NCBI GenBank assembly: GCA_028284345.1
Contig: JANQRY010000006.1
Span: 620,001 to 684,000, forward strand
Length of the DNA stretch: 64,000 bases
Reading direction: 5' to 3'
Source: Hyphococcus sp.
Lineage (GTDB): Bacteria > Pseudomonadota > Alphaproteobacteria > Caulobacterales > Parvularculaceae
Position numbers and translations under genes: made by a program. The notes below the pieces were generated by a model. The model did no database searches. It was not told the DNA's origin and was given only the letters and a program-made list of their open reading frames with translations. This document shows positions 42,044 through 50,531 of this stretch, piece after piece. The number at the start of each line of letters is the position of its first letter. Position 1 is the first letter of the stretch.

Positions 42044-42721
42044 TCACCGGCGGCCGTCGACGAAGCCTTCCCCGTCGCAGACCTCGCACGCCCGCGCAAT
42101 CAGCCCGCGTTTGCCGCGCCCGCCGCAATCATCGCACATGACGCGGCTGGCGCGAGCCGCGCCGAGAAAGGTCGACAGCATGTCGATATCGCTTCTGGCC
42201 TCGCCCTCGATCGGCGCCGGCGGCGCCATATTGGTTGCAAATTTCCGCGCCGCGTCGAGTTTCGCCGCCGGGAAGGCGTCGGCCATGGAGGCGCTGTCCC
42301 CTTGCAACCGATGAATGCAGAGGACGAGATCGCGCCGCCACTGCTCGATGATCAGGTTGAACTGGGTTTCGTCAAAGGCGCCCGCGACCTGCAGCCCGGC
42401 CATCAGAAAAAGATCATTATTTTCTAGGGATGCGACGGAGATATGCAGGTTCTGGTTGAGCTGTTCGACGGCCTGCGCCGTGACCGGGAAGCCGACAAAC
42501 CGGGCGAGAAAGCCGAGTTCCGACACCTGTTCCGAGCCCGGCCCGGTCTGCATCAGGGCGACGACGAAATTCACGCCGTTGTCCTGAACCCCATAGACCT
42601 TGAGCGGACCGTCCTCGCCCAACACGTCGACATCGCTGAACCGCCGCTTCAGCGCCGCCACAACGTCCCGCAGCGGCCACGCCGTATCGCCGGCGGCGCC
42701 GCCGGAAAACAACTTGAACAT
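42044..42721 (-). CDS. YbjN-like protein with C-terminal DnaJ-type zinc motif, unknown function
   Basis: The 225-residue protein has an N-terminal alpha/beta domain (about 15-145) with a type III chaperone/YbjN-like look (LNQNLHISVASLENNDLFLMAGLQV). The C-terminus is a zinc-knuckle pair: C196xxC199GGxGKRG and C212xxC215xGxG, the pattern of DnaJ cysteine-rich repeats, though only two of the four are present. This would bind one zinc. Nothing else of DnaJ is there. It precedes ispA on the same strand by 75 bases, suggesting co-transcription. Function unknown. Confidence 0.6.
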   Translation of the reverse strand: MFKLFSGGAAGDTAWPLRDVVAALKRRFSDVDVLGEDGPLKVYGVQDNGVNFVVALMQTGPGSEQVSELGFLARFVGFPVTAQAVEQLNQNLHISVASLENNDLFLMAGLQVAGAFDETQFNLIIEQWRRDLVLCIHRLQGDSASMADAFPAAKLDAARKFATNMAPPAPIEGEARSDIDMLSTFLGAARASRVMCDDCGGRGKRGLIARACEVCDGEGFVDGRR

Positions 42722-42945
42722 GAAAACACCCCAAAAAAAGAAAGCCCCGAGCCGGCAAGGCTACACGAGTGATTCGGCGCCGCCAACATGACATCGCAGA
42801 AAGGATTGAACTTTTCCCCTCAACGCCTATTTTGCGTCGCAACAAGACGCAGGCTATATCCCGCAACGGATTGTGAGTGCGGGCCTGTTGCGAGCGCTTC
42901 GCAGCCATGGAATAACGCAGCAACAAGTCAATGAGGGGACTGTCG

Positions 42946-43953
42946 ATGGCGTCCGCGCCGGTTGAACCAAAAGGCGAAGTCAAAGTCGTTCTGGCCCAGC
43001 CGCGCGGCTTCTGCGCCGGCGTCGAACGGGCCATCGACATCGTGGAACGGGCGCTGGAGAAATACGGCGCGCCGGTCTATGTGCGCCACGAGATTGTCCA
43101 TAACAAATATGTCGTCGAGACCCTGCGCGAGCGGGGCGCGATCTTCGTTGAGGAAGTCGACGAAATCCCCACCGGCGCGGTGACCGTTTTTTCCGCCCAC
43201 GGCGTTTCGAAGAAGGTCGAAGATGGCGCGTTGGTGCGCGAACTCGATGTCATCGACGCCACCTGTCCCCTCGTCACCAAGGTCCATAAGGAAGGCCGGC
43301 GCTACGCGGCGAAAGGCTACGACATTGTGCTGATCGGCCATATCGGCCATCCGGAAGTCGAAGGCACGCTGGGGCAGATCCCCGGCGCCGTTCACGTTAT
43401 TTCCGAGCCGGAAGACGTCGCCGGCCTCGACGTCGCCGATCCGGACCGCGTCGCCTTCGTGACGCAGACAACACTCTCGGTAAACGACACCAAGGACGTA
43501 ATCGCCGCGCTCAGGGAACGGTTCCCCAATATCATCGGTCCCGATACGCGCGACATCTGTTACGCTACGCAGAACCGCCAAACGGCGGTCATCGCCATGG
43601 CGAAGCAGGTCGATCTTCTGCTTGTCGTCGGCGCTCATAACTCTTCGAACTCCAACCGCCTGCGCGAGATCGGCGAGAATTACGGCATCCCGTCCTTTCT
43701 CATTGAGGATGCATCCATGTTCGATCCGGCCTGGCTCACCGACAAAGTAAAGACCGTCGGCGTCACCGCCGGGGCGTCTGCGCCGGAAAAGCTCGTTCTT
43801 GAGACCATTGAACGGCTTAAAAACTATCGCGCCGTCACGGTCGAAACCCTCGACGGCGTTGAAGAAAACATTCATTTCAAATTGCCGCGCGAGCTTAGCG
43901 ACGTGCCCCGATCGGAAGACGCCATGAAGGCGTGGGCCGTGGGCGCCGTTTAA
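42946..43953 (+). CDS. ispH: 4-hydroxy-3-methylbut-2-enyl diphosphate reductase
   Basis: IspH/LytB (335 residues) is the [4Fe-4S] enzyme that makes IPP and DMAPP in the last MEP-pathway step. The three cluster cysteines lie in PRGFCAGVERAID, DATCPLVTKVHKE and RDICYATQNRQ, and VGAHNSSNSNRL binds substrate. ATG 42946 is chosen because GAGGGG lies 7 bases ahead; an in-frame ATG at 42931 is part of that site. It is followed by hpnH after 27 bases, coupling precursor supply to hopanoid synthesis. Confidence 0.95.
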   Translation: MASAPVEPKGEVKVVLAQPRGFCAGVERAIDIVERALEKYGAPVYVRHEIVHNKYVVETLRERGAIFVEEVDEIPTGAVTVFSAHGVSKKVEDGALVRELDVIDATCPLVTKVHKEGRRYAAKGYDIVLIGHIGHPEVEGTLGQIPGAVHVISEPEDVAGLDVADPDRVAFVTQTTLSVNDTKDVIAALRERFPNIIGPDTRDICYATQNRQTAVIAMAKQVDLLLVVGAHNSSNSNRLREIGENYGIPSFLIEDASMFDPAWLTDKVKTVGVTAGASAPEKLVLETIERLKNYRAVTVETLDGVEENIHFKLPRELSDVPRSEDAMKAWAVGAV

Positions 43954-43980
43954 CGTTTAACCACAGGATCAAGGACGACC

Positions 43981-45135
43981 ATGTCAGTTTCCCTGCACCA
44001 GCAAGTCCGCGTCGGCGCTTACGTTGCGAAACAAACGCTGCTCGGCCGCGAGAAATATCCGCTGGTCCTGTTTTTAGAGCCGCTCTTTCGCTGCAACCTC
44101 GCCTGTCCCGGCTGCGGCAAGATCGACTATCCGGCGCCGATCCTGAACAAGCGCCTTTCCGTCAAAGAATGCCTCGACGCCGTTGACGAATGCGGCGCGC
44201 CGGTTGTCGCCGTTCCCGGCGGCGAGCCGCTGATCCACAAAGAGATCGGCGAGATCGTTGAAGGCATTGTCGCGCGCAAGAAGTTCGTCTCGCTCTGCAC
44301 CAACGCGCTACTGCTCGAAAAGAAACTGCACCTCTTCAAGCCGTCGCCGTTTCTTTTCTTCTCCGTGCACCTCGATGGTCTTGAAGAAGAGCACGACAAG
44401 GCGGTCGATCAGAAAGGCACGTTCAAGATCGCCATCAAGGCGATCAAGGCGGCGCAGGAAAAAGGCTTTCAGGTCAACGTCAATGCGACGATCTTCGATA
44501 ATATGACTGCGGAAATGGTCGCGGATTATCTCGACTTCGCGACGGACCTTGGCGTCAATATCTCGATCTCGCCAGGCTACGCCTACGAACGCGCGGAAGA
44601 CCAGGAAAGCTTCCTGTCGCGTAAGAAAACGAAACAATTGTTCCGCGACATTTTTAAAATCGGCAAAGAGCGCGGGCGGGCGTGGAACCTGTCGCACTCA
44701 TCGCTCTTCCTCAATTTCCTCGCCGGCAATGAGGAATATCACTGCACGCCCTGGGGCTCGCCCACGCGCAACGTCTTCGGCTGGCAGAAGCCGTGTTACC
44801 TCCTCGGCGAGGGCTACGTCTCCTCGTTCAGCGAACTGATGGAAACAACCGAGTGGGATCAGTACGGCACCGGCAAATACGAAAAATGCGCCAACTGCAT
44901 GGCCCATTGCGGCTATGAACCGACGGCGGCCATGGATGCGGTGAAGAACCCGTTCAAAATGTTCCGCATTCCGAACATGTTCAAGATCAAGACCGAAGGT
45001 CCCATGGCGCCGGAGATCGACCTTTCGAAAGCGCGCCCCGCCGTCGACGTCCACGAAAAAATCGTCGCCGACGAAATGTCAAAGATCGAGCGCGAGAAAG
45101 AGACCGCGAAAGAGCGGACCGAGGTCGCGGCGTAG
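43981..45135 (+). CDS. hpnH: Adenosyl-hopene transferase (radical SAM)
   Basis: HpnH (384 residues) attaches the 5'-deoxyadenosyl group to diploptene to form adenosylhopane, the first step of C35 hopanoids. The radical-SAM Cys triad is in RCNLACPGCGKIDYP, followed by GGEPLIHKEI. C-terminal cysteines (CANCMAHCGYEPTA) form the SPASM-like/auxiliary region typical of HpnH. It is in an operon with ispH. Its last 57 bases overlap the end of the convergent hpnG gene. Confidence 0.95.
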   Translation: MSVSLHQQVRVGAYVAKQTLLGREKYPLVLFLEPLFRCNLACPGCGKIDYPAPILNKRLSVKECLDAVDECGAPVVAVPGGEPLIHKEIGEIVEGIVARKKFVSLCTNALLLEKKLHLFKPSPFLFFSVHLDGLEEEHDKAVDQKGTFKIAIKAIKAAQEKGFQVNVNATIFDNMTAEMVADYLDFATDLGVNISISPGYAYERAEDQESFLSRKKTKQLFRDIFKIGKERGRAWNLSHSSLFLNFLAGNEEYHCTPWGSPTRNVFGWQKPCYLLGEGYVSSFSELMETTEWDQYGTGKYEKCANCMAHCGYEPTAAMDAVKNPFKMFRIPNMFKIKTEGPMAPEIDLSKARPAVDVHEKIVADEMSKIEREKETAKERTEVAA

Positions 45136-45774
45136 CCGCGCCAGCGCTTTTTCCGAATCGGACCCAAGCTTTAAAAGCGCCGGGAATTGCCCCGGCGCTT
45201 TCGCCGTTTCAAGAAGCGTTTTGAAAACGCGCGTCGATCCGTCCGGCGCCACGGCGCTCAGCGCCGCCGGCGGCAACGCGCGGCTCGCCGGGTCGGCGAT
45301 GGCGCGAATGGCGGCAAAAGGCACGCGAAACTCAGCCGCAGCCTTGGCTGCGCCATGGCTCTCCATGTCGACGGCGATGGCTTCGTGATTGTAAAAAAGC
45401 GCGGCCTTGTGATCGGCCGACTGAATGATGGCGTCAGAACCGAAAAGGGCGCCGGTCTGCGCTGCGTTCTCTGAAAGAGTCTTACGCGCGGCGCTCAAGA
45501 GATAGGGTTCCGCGTGATAGCGAACGCCAGAGTCGTCGGCGATTACTTCATTGCCGAAGACGAGATCGCCCGGCGAGAGCGCCGGATCGAGCCCGCCGGA
45601 AACGCCAACGGAGATCACCGCCGCCGCGCCATCCTGGCAGGCAACGCGCGCCAACTCGTAGGCACGCCCCGCATCGGCGCCGGAAACTCCGACGCGAACT
45701 TTTTCGTCCCCGACGGATTTTCCGACGACAGCGGCCTCAGATTTCAGCCCGCAAATGACGGCAATGAAGCTCAT
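45079..45774 (-). CDS. hpnG: Hopanoid-associated phosphorylase
   Basis: The 231-residue protein is a purine-nucleosidase/MTA-phosphorylase-like enzyme. It has VISVGVSGGLDPALSPGDLV, then AVDMESHGAAKAAAEF, where the Glu is the usual base contact, and AIRAIADPAS. HpnG removes adenine from adenosylhopane to yield ribosylhopane. ATG at 45772-45774 (MSFIAVICGLKSEA) has AAGG 4 bases upstream. The 3' end overlaps hpnH by 57 bases in antisense. Confidence 0.9.
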   Translation of the reverse strand: MSFIAVICGLKSEAAVVGKSVGDEKVRVGVSGADAGRAYELARVACQDGAAAVISVGVSGGLDPALSPGDLVFGNEVIADDSGVRYHAEPYLLSAARKTLSENAAQTGALFGSDAIIQSADHKAALFYNHEAIAVDMESHGAAKAAAEFRVPFAAIRAIADPASRALPPAALSAVAPDGSTRVFKTLLETAKAPGQFPALLKLGSDSEKALARLRRDLGPLFRGLFLALDL

Positions 45775-45872
45775 GCCTTCATCTACAGACAAAATGCGAC
45801 GCTTATCCAGCGAAAATCCGAACTCTGTGATTACAACCGGACTTCAGGCCAACTGTTAACTGTTACGAGCCT

Positions 45873-47189
45873 TCAAAATTCGTGCGTCATATCCGGCATT
45901 CTCCGCTCTGGATTAGTGGCCGTTTCGACATTATCGCGCTCATTACTGTCGTTATTGTTGTCATCGTTATCGCTGCCCTCACGATTATCGTCATCGCCAC
46001 TTTCAGGACGCCTCAAACGATCTGTGTGTGTAGTTTTGGCTCTCTCGATGGCTTTTGAAGCCGCCTCAAGCCCAGCGTCAATTCGGCATTGATCGTGAAA
46101 TCGGATTGCATCACGCATTGCCGCTTCCAGCGGGTATCGTGCAACGCTGGTTACACCAAGCCGCTGGGCAGATTTATCCGTTTCCCTGTCTATGCCTGGG
46201 ACAGGTTTCGTATCGGTCCAAGTTGGTGTTTTTTTCTTCGTATTTTTTTCTTTTTTATCTTCCTTATCGCTCGATCGCTCCGCAGTTTGCACTAGGAATC
46301 CGTCTTCTATTGGAACGCTTCGGCCGTGGATTACATTTAGATTTGTCGCTTTATCCCAGCCAAGAATTGCAGAAATACCTTGAAAACTTCGCAATTGCGG
46401 GTCGAGTTCTGGCGGCACGCCTGTGTCAGACTCAGAGCCTTCGTCCTGTTCAAACAAAAAGAAACGTCTTCGATTGATGTCGATAAGCATTTCTTCGCGC
46501 GCTAAATCAATACCCGCATTTACAGTACGTACAGCGGCGTTTTGCAATACTTGCTCGTTGTATTCCGACTGCCATCCCTGAACAATTGTAGAAGCCCCCG
46601 AAAGCGCACGAATTGTTGTTGTGTCTTTGAAGATCGTTGCCAAACCGGATAAGAGCTGGGCAGTCACTCCTGCACCAAGATTAACTCCGGCGGCGATATC
46701 AGCCAAGTTTAACTTAAAAGCCCGGCAGAAATCTTCCGAATGCAACATAATCGTGTCTTGAATATCATTACGCCGCATCGCCAACGCAATACTCTGCGCA
46801 GCTTTGCGTGCGGTTTTATCGTTTTGACCCGTAAGTTTATCAACTTCAGCATCTAGTAGATCTGGTGTTACAACTTTTTTTGGCTTTGCGATTACGAGCT
46901 CTCGGTAATAGTCAAATTCTGCTGATGACAGGTAGTATGTTTGAAACACACTCAGCGCACAGGTAAATTCTTCCGAAGCAGATGGCTGTTTGTCCCTGTA
47001 ACAACTGCCTTTGATTTTGAAACGACGTTGTTCGGGATCCACCAGGTTAGTTAGATCGATTTTTCCGAGCGCGTCATCTTCATAAACAATTCTTGCGCCA
47101 GTGAAATTTACTACGCGGTCACTTGTCTCACACCCGGCAATTGCGAGCGCACTGACCCCTAAGGCTAAGGCGAGTTTTTTGGATTTCAT
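45873..47189 (-). CDS. Orphan lipoprotein with Asp/Asn-rich tail, unknown family
   Basis: The 438-residue product has a lipoprotein signal with lipobox IAGC (Cys20), a mostly helical body (for example KAAQSIALAMRRNDIQDT, NLADIAAGVNLGAGVTAQLLSGLATIF), a Lys/Thr-rich stretch (KEKNTKKKTPT) and a low-complexity tail rich in Asp, Asn and Ser (DDDNREGSDNDDNNND). I recognise no family. The region is AT-rich (row 46861-46920 is 23/60 GC, against 39/60 in row 45001-45060 of hpnH). It splits hpnG from hpnE, so it is probably a later arrival. The predicted ribosome site GGGGGT precedes the ATG. Confidence 0.75.
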   Translation of the reverse strand: MKSKKLALALGVSALAIAGCETSDRVVNFTGARIVYEDDALGKIDLTNLVDPEQRRFKIKGSCYRDKQPSASEEFTCALSVFQTYYLSSAEFDYYRELVIAKPKKVVTPDLLDAEVDKLTGQNDKTARKAAQSIALAMRRNDIQDTIMLHSEDFCRAFKLNLADIAAGVNLGAGVTAQLLSGLATIFKDTTTIRALSGASTIVQGWQSEYNEQVLQNAAVRTVNAGIDLAREEMLIDINRRRFFLFEQDEGSESDTGVPPELDPQLRSFQGISAILGWDKATNLNVIHGRSVPIEDGFLVQTAERSSDKEDKKEKNTKKKTPTWTDTKPVPGIDRETDKSAQRLGVTSVARYPLEAAMRDAIRFHDQCRIDAGLEAASKAIERAKTTHTDRLRRPESGDDDNREGSDNDDNNNDSNERDNVETATNPERRMPDMTHEF

Positions 47190-47370
47190 AACTACCCCCA
47201 GATAAATCCCCGGGGCATAAAATCATCTTTTCCAATCAATGCAAATAAGTTTTTCGAGTATAGAACATCTATATTTAACTCTTAAGAATTATTTCCTCTT
47301 GCAGATAATTTTTATTATATGACAAAAGTATTTGGACTAACCTATTGTTTGCGCGAGCGCTTGCGCAGTT

Positions 47371-47384
47371 TTCCACATGTGGAA
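47371..47384. promoter_or_regulatory. Perfect 14-base palindrome at the edge of the AT-rich islet
   Basis: TTCCACATGTGGAA is identical on both strands. It is preceded by GCGCGAGCGCTTGCGC (one mismatch from a perfect palindrome). It lies between hpnE (ends 47407) and the orphan lipoprotein start. It may be a protein-binding site or an insertion scar; no function is shown. Confidence 0.35.
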
Positions 47385-47406
47385 GGAGTGACGCCCTCAG
47401 GTCGAC

Positions 47407-48687
47407 TTAAAAAGTTTTCCCCAGCGCCAACCCCGCCGCCTTATCCCCTGACCGGATCGAGCCTTCAATGGTCGCCGGGACGCCGGTGTCGGTGTGATCG
47501 CCGGCGAGGAAGAGGTTGCGATAGTGCGTTTCCGGCTTGAGGCGTTTGCGGACGCCCGCCGGCGACTGGTCGGGGGTCGCGCGTTTTTCCCGGATAACGC
47601 GCGCATATTTATAGGCCTCATCGCCGAGGCCCAGGGCGATGCGCACCTCGCTCCATATCTGCGCAACGACCTTTTCATTGGGGACGTCGTCGGCGCCCAG
47701 CGCGTCCGCCGCCGATGTGGTTACGGAGACGACGTCGTCGCGCATGAAAACCCATTGGGCGAGACTGCCGATGAGGGCGATAAACGCGCTGTCCGTGGCG
47801 CGGCGGTTCTGGTAGGGCTCGCGCAATCGGAAATGCACATTAAGGATCGACGCGTCGTCCGCAGGCGGATCGAGCTCCGGCATGATCTGCTTCAGCCGCG
47901 TCGGCGGGATGGCGAAAATCACCTGATCGCCCTCCTCCAGATTGACGCTTTCATCGGCAAAGTTCAGGCTCTGAACCGCACCGCCTTCCATCCATGCATG
48001 GCGAAGTCTCGCATTGAAGCGAAGAAGGCCGCCGTTCTTTTCGATAAATTGTACGGCCGGGTCGATAAAAGCGGGGCCAAGGCCCGATTTCGCCACCAAC
48101 GGCGTCGATGCGGCGCCGCCCAGGAGAAACGTCTCGCGAATGACGCTCCAGAGCAGTTTCGCCGAGCCCCGCGCCGGCGTCGTGTTAAGGACGGCAAGCG
48201 TCAACGGCTCCCAGAAATTCTCAAACAGCGGCGATTTCTCATCAACAATATCCGCGACTGTTTTGTCAGAATCCGCAAAGGCGATCGCCGCAGCCTTTAC
48301 ATAGTCGAAAAGCCCGGTGTTCGGAACGCGTGTTTCTTCGTTGAAAATCCAAGACGGGACAACGCCGTCATTAATTTGGATCGTCCATCGCGCTTTCGTT
48401 CGCACATCAACGAAAGGATAGATCGCCCCCTCCGGCCAGATCAGCGGTTTCGGCGAGCCGATGCGGTCGAGATAGGAAAGCGCCGACTTGTTGCCGGACA
48501 TAATAAGGTGGTTGCCGTTGTCGATATGGCGGTCGAGATGCCTGTCGTAGAACGACCGGCAGCGCCCGCCGGCCTGCCCTGCGCTTTCGTAAACCGTTAC
48601 GGGGACGCCTGCTTCCGTCAGACGAACGGCGGCCGACAATCCGGAAAGCCCCGCCCCGATGATGTGAACGCGCGGCATTGCGTTCAT
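47407..48687 (-). CDS. hpnE: Squalene-associated FAD-dependent desaturase
   Basis: HpnE (426 residues) is an FAD amine-oxidase-like protein that reduces hydroxysqualene to squalene. The FAD loop IIGAGLSGLSAAVRLTEAGVPVTVYE is at residues 9-34, and the C-terminal LFLAGDHTDTGVPATIEGSIRSGDKAA matches the family's second FAD motif. It overlaps the hpnD stop by 4 bases (ATGA), so hpnC-hpnD-hpnE form a coupled operon for squalene. Confidence 0.93.
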   Translation of the reverse strand: MNAMPRVHIIGAGLSGLSAAVRLTEAGVPVTVYESAGQAGGRCRSFYDRHLDRHIDNGNHLIMSGNKSALSYLDRIGSPKPLIWPEGAIYPFVDVRTKARWTIQINDGVVPSWIFNEETRVPNTGLFDYVKAAAIAFADSDKTVADIVDEKSPLFENFWEPLTLAVLNTTPARGSAKLLWSVIRETFLLGGAASTPLVAKSGLGPAFIDPAVQFIEKNGGLLRFNARLRHAWMEGGAVQSLNFADESVNLEEGDQVIFAIPPTRLKQIMPELDPPADDASILNVHFRLREPYQNRRATDSAFIALIGSLAQWVFMRDDVVSVTTSAADALGADDVPNEKVVAQIWSEVRIALGLGDEAYKYARVIREKRATPDQSPAGVRKRLKPETHYRNLFLAGDHTDTGVPATIEGSIRSGDKAAGLALGKTF

Positions 48688-49559
48688 CCTGACCTGGTTT
48701 TCGGCGCAAAAAACCAGCGGGCGGCGATCATCAGTTTTTCAAGCTTCGAAATCGTCACGCGAGGCTGACCGTTGGCCCAGCCGCGCGCCGTCATCTTGTC
48801 GAGATAGCGCTCGTAAACGCCCATCATCAACAGGGCCGGTCTCAACACCCGCCAGTCAAGATCGGCCAGCGCAGCCCGCGTCGCCGCAAATTTCTCGCGC
48901 GCCATCCGCGCAATCTCTTCGCGCACGGATGGCAGGCCCGGCGCATCGACGATATCGTCGGGCGTCATCGGACAGCCATGCTTTTCCAGAAGCTCCCGCG
49001 GCAGATAGAGCCGGCCGTCATCCGCGTCCTGTTCAATGTCGCGCAGGATATTCGTCATCTGCAGCGCGTCGCCCAGCGACAACGCAAAGTCGTCCGCCGT
49101 TTTATTTCGCGGCGCCCCGAAGACCGGCATCGACAACATGCCGACGGCACCCGCGGCGCGGCGCGTATAGGCGAGAAATTGATCAAGGCTCGGCGCAACC
49201 ACAGGCCCCGCCGCATCCATCTCCATGCCTTCTATGACAAGGACGAATTCCTCACGGGACAGGCCAAAGCGCCGTACGACATCTTTCAGGGCGAGGCCGG
49301 TCGGCGTTTGCGGCGCGCCGGCGAAGATGCGGTCCACCTCGCGCCGCCATTCGGCGAGGCCCGCCATCTTTGTGTCGCGGTCGCCGCCCTCATCGGCGAT
49401 ATCGTCGACTTCGCGACAGAACGCATAAATAGCGTACATCGCTTCGCGACGCTCGCGCGAGAGAATACGCATCCCGGCGCCGAACGACGTCTTTGACCGC
49501 CTGACGGTTTCCGCCGCGTGGCGGCGCGCTTCATCCAGTGTCAGTTCCGTCGCGCTCAT
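48684..49559 (-). CDS. hpnD: Presqualene diphosphate synthase
   Basis: HpnD (291 residues) joins two farnesyl diphosphates to presqualene diphosphate. Both Asp-rich motifs of squalene/phytoene synthases are present: FCREVDDIADEGGD and ILRDIEQDADDGRLYLP. It overlaps hpnE by 4 bases downstream and hpnC by 4 bases upstream. Farnesyl diphosphate would come from IspA encoded 7 kb away in the same island. Confidence 0.94.
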   Translation of the reverse strand: MSATELTLDEARRHAAETVRRSKTSFGAGMRILSRERREAMYAIYAFCREVDDIADEGGDRDTKMAGLAEWRREVDRIFAGAPQTPTGLALKDVVRRFGLSREEFVLVIEGMEMDAAGPVVAPSLDQFLAYTRRAAGAVGMLSMPVFGAPRNKTADDFALSLGDALQMTNILRDIEQDADDGRLYLPRELLEKHGCPMTPDDIVDAPGLPSVREEIARMAREKFAATRAALADLDWRVLRPALLMMGVYERYLDKMTARGWANGQPRVTISKLEKLMIAARWFFAPKTRSG

Positions 49560-50461
49560 GGGCCCCTGTTTTTCTCCAGCCGGCCCGCCTCAAAAAAACC
49601 GGCGACGGCGCCGAAGAGACCCGCGGCTGCAAAATCAAGCTTTGAAAGCGCAACGCGCGCCGCGAGCGGGTCGCCTTTGCGCAACCGTTCGATCAGCCGC
49701 GCCGCGAGCCGCACAATCACGGCTGATTCCATAGCGAGACTTTTTGACGTCAGCGCGGCCGGCAATTGCCGCGCGTCCTGCATGAGGTCATCGCAGCCGT
49801 CGAGCATGCGATGTTTGACGCGCGTCAGCGCCGGACTCGACTTGTCGCGGTCGAGATCCTCAATGGCGCCGCCCTCTTCCTCAAGCCAGCGTTCAATCAC
49901 ATAGACCCGGTCAAGGGCGCGCCGGTCGTCGCCGCAATCCTGCAAATGATTGATAATCTGCAGCACCGTGCACAGCGCGTCGGAATAGCGATACTTCGCC
50001 GGATCTTCGCCGTGAATATCGAGCAGGTAACGCCCCACTGGATTGGCCGATAATTCGCAATAGCCCAGAAGTTCGTTCCAGTCGGCGTAGCGGGATTTTT
50101 CAGCATCAAGCACAAACGCCGCGACAAGGTCTGACCCATGCTTCGTTGTGACGCCGAGTTCACCGAGCGACGCGCGCAGCGCATGCGCCTTTTCGTATTC
50201 AGCGCCGTAGCCGGGCTCGCCCTGAAGCGCGGCGTCAAAGGCGCGCAAGCGGCGAATTTTTTCCTCCGGCGACAGACCGGCATTGTCGGCGATGTCATCG
50301 ATGGCGCGCGCGAAGGCATAGAATTTCGCCACATGGGGACGCAGCCGCTTCGGCAACAGGAACGAGCCCACGGGAAAGTTTTCATCGCCCGCGCCCTTGC
50401 CCGACGGCGTCTCCGCGGCGCCGCTTGCCGGCGGTTTTTCGGTGTCCAGAACAGCGCTCAT
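49556..50461 (-). CDS. hpnC: Hydroxysqualene synthase
   Basis: HpnC converts presqualene diphosphate to hydroxysqualene. The squalene-synthase-like motifs are AFARAIDDIADN and LQIINHLQDCGDDR, and NFPVGSFLLPKRLRPHVAKFYAFARA opens the conserved domain. The frame starts at 50533, but the conserved region begins late; ATG 50459-50461 (MSAVLDTEK) is chosen tentatively without a clear ribosome site. The alternative ATGs at 50476 and 50494 cannot be excluded. It is divergent from hpnB. Confidence 0.9.
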   Translation of the reverse strand: MSAVLDTEKPPASGAAETPSGKGAGDENFPVGSFLLPKRLRPHVAKFYAFARAIDDIADNAGLSPEEKIRRLRAFDAALQGEPGYGAEYEKAHALRASLGELGVTTKHGSDLVAAFVLDAEKSRYADWNELLGYCELSANPVGRYLLDIHGEDPAKYRYSDALCTVLQIINHLQDCGDDRRALDRVYVIERWLEEEGGAIEDLDRDKSSPALTRVKHRMLDGCDDLMQDARQLPAALTSKSLAMESAVIVRLAARLIERLRKGDPLAARVALSKLDFAAAGLFGAVAGFFEAGRLEKNRGP

Positions 50462-50531
50462 GGCGGGGCGCACCATACCGGGTTCGCGGCGCATTCCAAG
50501 CGCCGCGGGAGACCGCTTTGCCCCGCGGACC

